Source: Bacillota bacterium
GTDB lineage: Bacteria; Bacillota; Clostridia; Acetivibrionales; DSM-1351
Reading direction: 5' to 3'
Length of the DNA stretch: 25,412 nt
NCBI GenBank assembly: GCA_023397905.1
Contig: JAEWSZ010000154.1
Coordinates: forward strand, 1-25,412
Position numbers and translations under genes: made by a program. The notes under the pieces are model-generated. The model was given only the letters and a program-made list of their open reading frames with translations. It was not told where the DNA came from and did not search any database. Positions 24,128-25,412 of the stretch are shown piece after piece (position 1 is the stretch's first letter; every line of letters starts with the position of its first letter).

Positions 24128-24748
24128 TTACTCATCTGGAAGGAAACGGCTGATAGCTTTTGATATCTGGCTGTAACTGAAGCCTCTGCTCATGAGAAAA
24201 GTTTTCATTTTGTGAATTGTTTTTTCATCAAAGGAAGTGTATTTGTAATATTTTTTTTTCAGCAATTCATAGGCTACATTGTCTTCATCCAGGTCAAAAT
24301 CCTCCAGGGCACTGTCTATTATGTCGTCAGGTATGCCCTTGTGACTCAGTTCCATGGATAAAAGCTTCTTTGACTCCGGTTTAAACTTTAATTTTTCGGT
24401 TATGAATTTCTCGGCATATTTATAATCATTTATATAATCAATTTCAGTAAGATTTTCAATCACCCTGTCAATGGTCGCCTCCTCATAGCCGAATTCGGAA
24501 AGCTTGCGGCGTATCTCGTGAGAAGATCTCATTTTAAGGGAAAGGAATTTTACCGCAGCGCTTTTGGCGGCGGCATAGACCTCTGTGCTCAGGATATAGT
24601 CAAGAACATCCTCTGAAATTTCCTTTCCCTCAGTGAAATCCAATAAATCAATTCTTTTTTTGGGAAGGCAAAAGGAAATATTATTATCCATATATATTCT
24701 GGACATTGACGGGATATTTTCAATTGCTTCTATAGCTGTAATAATCAT
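24128..24748 (-). CDS. recX: Regulatory protein RecX
   Basis: RecX binds RecA filaments and limits strand exchange and ATPase activity. From the ATG ending at 24748 it has 206 residues. The three-helix repeats of the RecX family are visible: AVKFLSLKMRSSHEIRRKL, GYEEATIDRVIENLTEIDYINDYKYAEKFI, and MELSHKGIPDDIIDSAL, plus the C-terminal SRGFSYSQISKAISRF. The ATG follows AGAGG at 4 nt; a TTG at 24760 is an alternative start. It lies downstream of recA on the same strand, the usual arrangement, but with a structured 290-bp spacer. Confidence 0.93.
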   Translation of the reverse strand: MIITAIEAIENIPSMSRIYMDNNISFCLPKKRIDLLDFTEGKEISEDVLDYILSTEVYAAAKSAAVKFLSLKMRSSHEIRRKLSEFGYEEATIDRVIENLTEIDYINDYKYAEKFITEKLKFKPESKKLLSMELSHKGIPDDIIDSALEDFDLDEDNVAYELLKKKYYKYTSFDEKTIHKMKTFLMSRGFSYSQISKAISRFLPDE

Positions 24749-24798
24749 ATGCCCTCTCAATCTTTTAAGGTTAAAATACAGCGCCCTTGTAAAATAAC

Positions 24799-24954
24799 AA
24801 ATTCAATATATATGAAATTTCAGTTGTAACCTGCCTTATGTACTGACCTGCAGTCAATGTGGGCACAAAGTCTTTATACCCTGTCGTGCTTCCCATTGGT
24901 ATAAGTCGTATTTGTGGACCGGTAAAAGCTGAATTTTTCACATATATTGAATTT
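24799..24954. repeat. Long imperfect inverted repeat with nested stems between recA and recX
   Basis: A left arm (24799-24823, starting AAATTCAATATATATGAAA) and a right arm (24929-24954) are complementary with one base change and one short indel. Between them are nested stems CACAAA/TTTGTG (24864-24869 with 24911-24916) and TATACC/GGTATA (24875-24880 with 24898-24903), plus a small TGAC/GTCA hairpin. This could be a MITE-like element or a structured RNA in the recA-recX transcript. No protein is encoded. I recognise no known RNA family. Confidence 0.6.
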
Positions 24955-24962
24955 TATTTTTT

Positions 24963-25017
24963 GCCGCAACACCTTTCATAAAGCCCATAATTTTCGATAC
25001 TTATGGGGTGAACCGGC
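24963..25017 (-). other. Second structured element directly after recA
   Basis: On the minus strand GCCG/CGGC, then CACC/GGTG, then CCATAA/TTATGG nest into one hairpin with internal loops, starting 23 nt after the recA stop codon. It is followed by A-rich, not T-rich, sequence on that strand, so it is not an ordinary terminator. It may stabilise the recA 3' end or act with the neighbouring inverted repeat. Confidence 0.4.
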
Positions 25018-25039
25018 GTAGCCTCCAACCGGCCTGGTA

Positions 25040-25412
25040 CTATTCCAGCTCCTCGGCTTCCTGTTCATCAGCTTCATTCTTGGATTCGGCCGGAACTGCT
25101 GTGACAGTAAAATTGTTTCTTATCAGCTTTTCTATTTCCGAACACATATCCGGATTTTCTTTTAAATATTGCTTTGCATTTTCCCTTCCCTGACCGATGC
25201 GCTGCCCGTTATATGAGAACCATGCTCCGCTCTTATTCACTATTTCCATATTTACAGCTATATCAAGTATACCGCCTTCTCTTGAAATACCCTCACCGTA
25301 TACGATGTCAAATTCCGCTTCTTTGAATGGCGGCGCGATTTTGTTTTTGACTACCTTGACTCTGGTTGTGTTTCCCACTACTTCATTTGCGTGCTTTATT
25401 GATTCAATCCTT
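25040..25412 (-). CDS. recA: Recombinase RecA, C-terminal part (cut by window edge)
   Basis: Only the last 124 residues or so are in the window; the gene runs off the right edge, so its start and ATP-binding core are not seen. The visible segment contains TRVKVVKNKIAPPFKEAEFD, YGEGISREGGILD, WFSYNGQRIGQGRENAKQYL and an acidic tail ending EAEELE, all typical of bacterial RecA. RecA drives homologous recombination and the SOS response. The stop codon is TAG. It is upstream of recX on the same strand. Confidence 0.96.
   Translation of the reverse strand, partial: RIESIKHANEVVGNTTRVKVVKNKIAPPFKEAEFDIVYGEGISREGGILDIAVNMEIVNKSGAWFSYNGQRIGQGRENAKQYLKENPDMCSEIEKLIRNNFTVTAVPAESKNEADEQEAEELE

Noticed and set aside
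1..25412. tRNA, rRNA, CRISPR, integrase, transposase or toxin-antitoxin genes
   Set aside because: None was recognised on either strand; no direct-repeat arrays or mobile-element proteins are visible.

Overview
The window looks like chromosomal core DNA of a spore-forming, low-GC, anaerobic member of the Clostridia. Pointers are a spoVS gene with a sigma-H-like promoter, a FapR-controlled fatty-acid operon, UPF0182, clostridial ribosome-binding sites (GGAGG) and TTG/GTG starts. Genus is not determinable; an affinity to the Acetivibrio/Ruminiclostridium group is only a guess. Almost everything is on the minus strand; two genes (about 11.8-13.1 kb) are on plus.

Layout in transcription order for the minus strand (right to left). 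The 3' end of recA enters at the right edge, followed by a 290-bp structured spacer and recX. rimO and pgsA follow behind a consensus promoter and overlap by 4 nt. Then comes the lipid block fapR-plsX-fabH-fabD-fabG, driven by a TTGCAA-17-TATAAT promoter with a FapR-box-like palindrome. acpP has its own promoter and a strong terminator. fabF ends in a terminator that overlaps an apparent rnc promoter. After rnc come an Elp3-like radical SAM gene and spoVS.

The central part (8.9-13.2 kb) is accessory. It holds a plus-strand pair, a Tyr/Gly-rich Cys protein and an Fe/Mn superoxide dismutase, plausibly spore-coat functions behind a sigma-K-like promoter. On the minus strand it holds a CoA-binding protein, a nitroreductase and an aldo/keto reductase with ferredoxin clusters. 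The left part is smc-ftsY, a UPF0182 membrane protein and a ROK-family protein.

Two single-codon anomalies stand out. smc is split by an in-frame amber codon (6253-6255) with no frameshift. The radical SAM gene has no ATG/GTG/TTG upstream of its essential Cys motif, and its natural start position holds ATC (14592-14594). Either could be real biology, a recent mutation or an assembly error. The other genes look intact. No tRNA, rRNA, CRISPR, phage or transposase gene was seen. I did not find a convincing new multi-gene system; the best candidates for novelty are these two codons, the recA-recX structured spacer and the sporulation pair.
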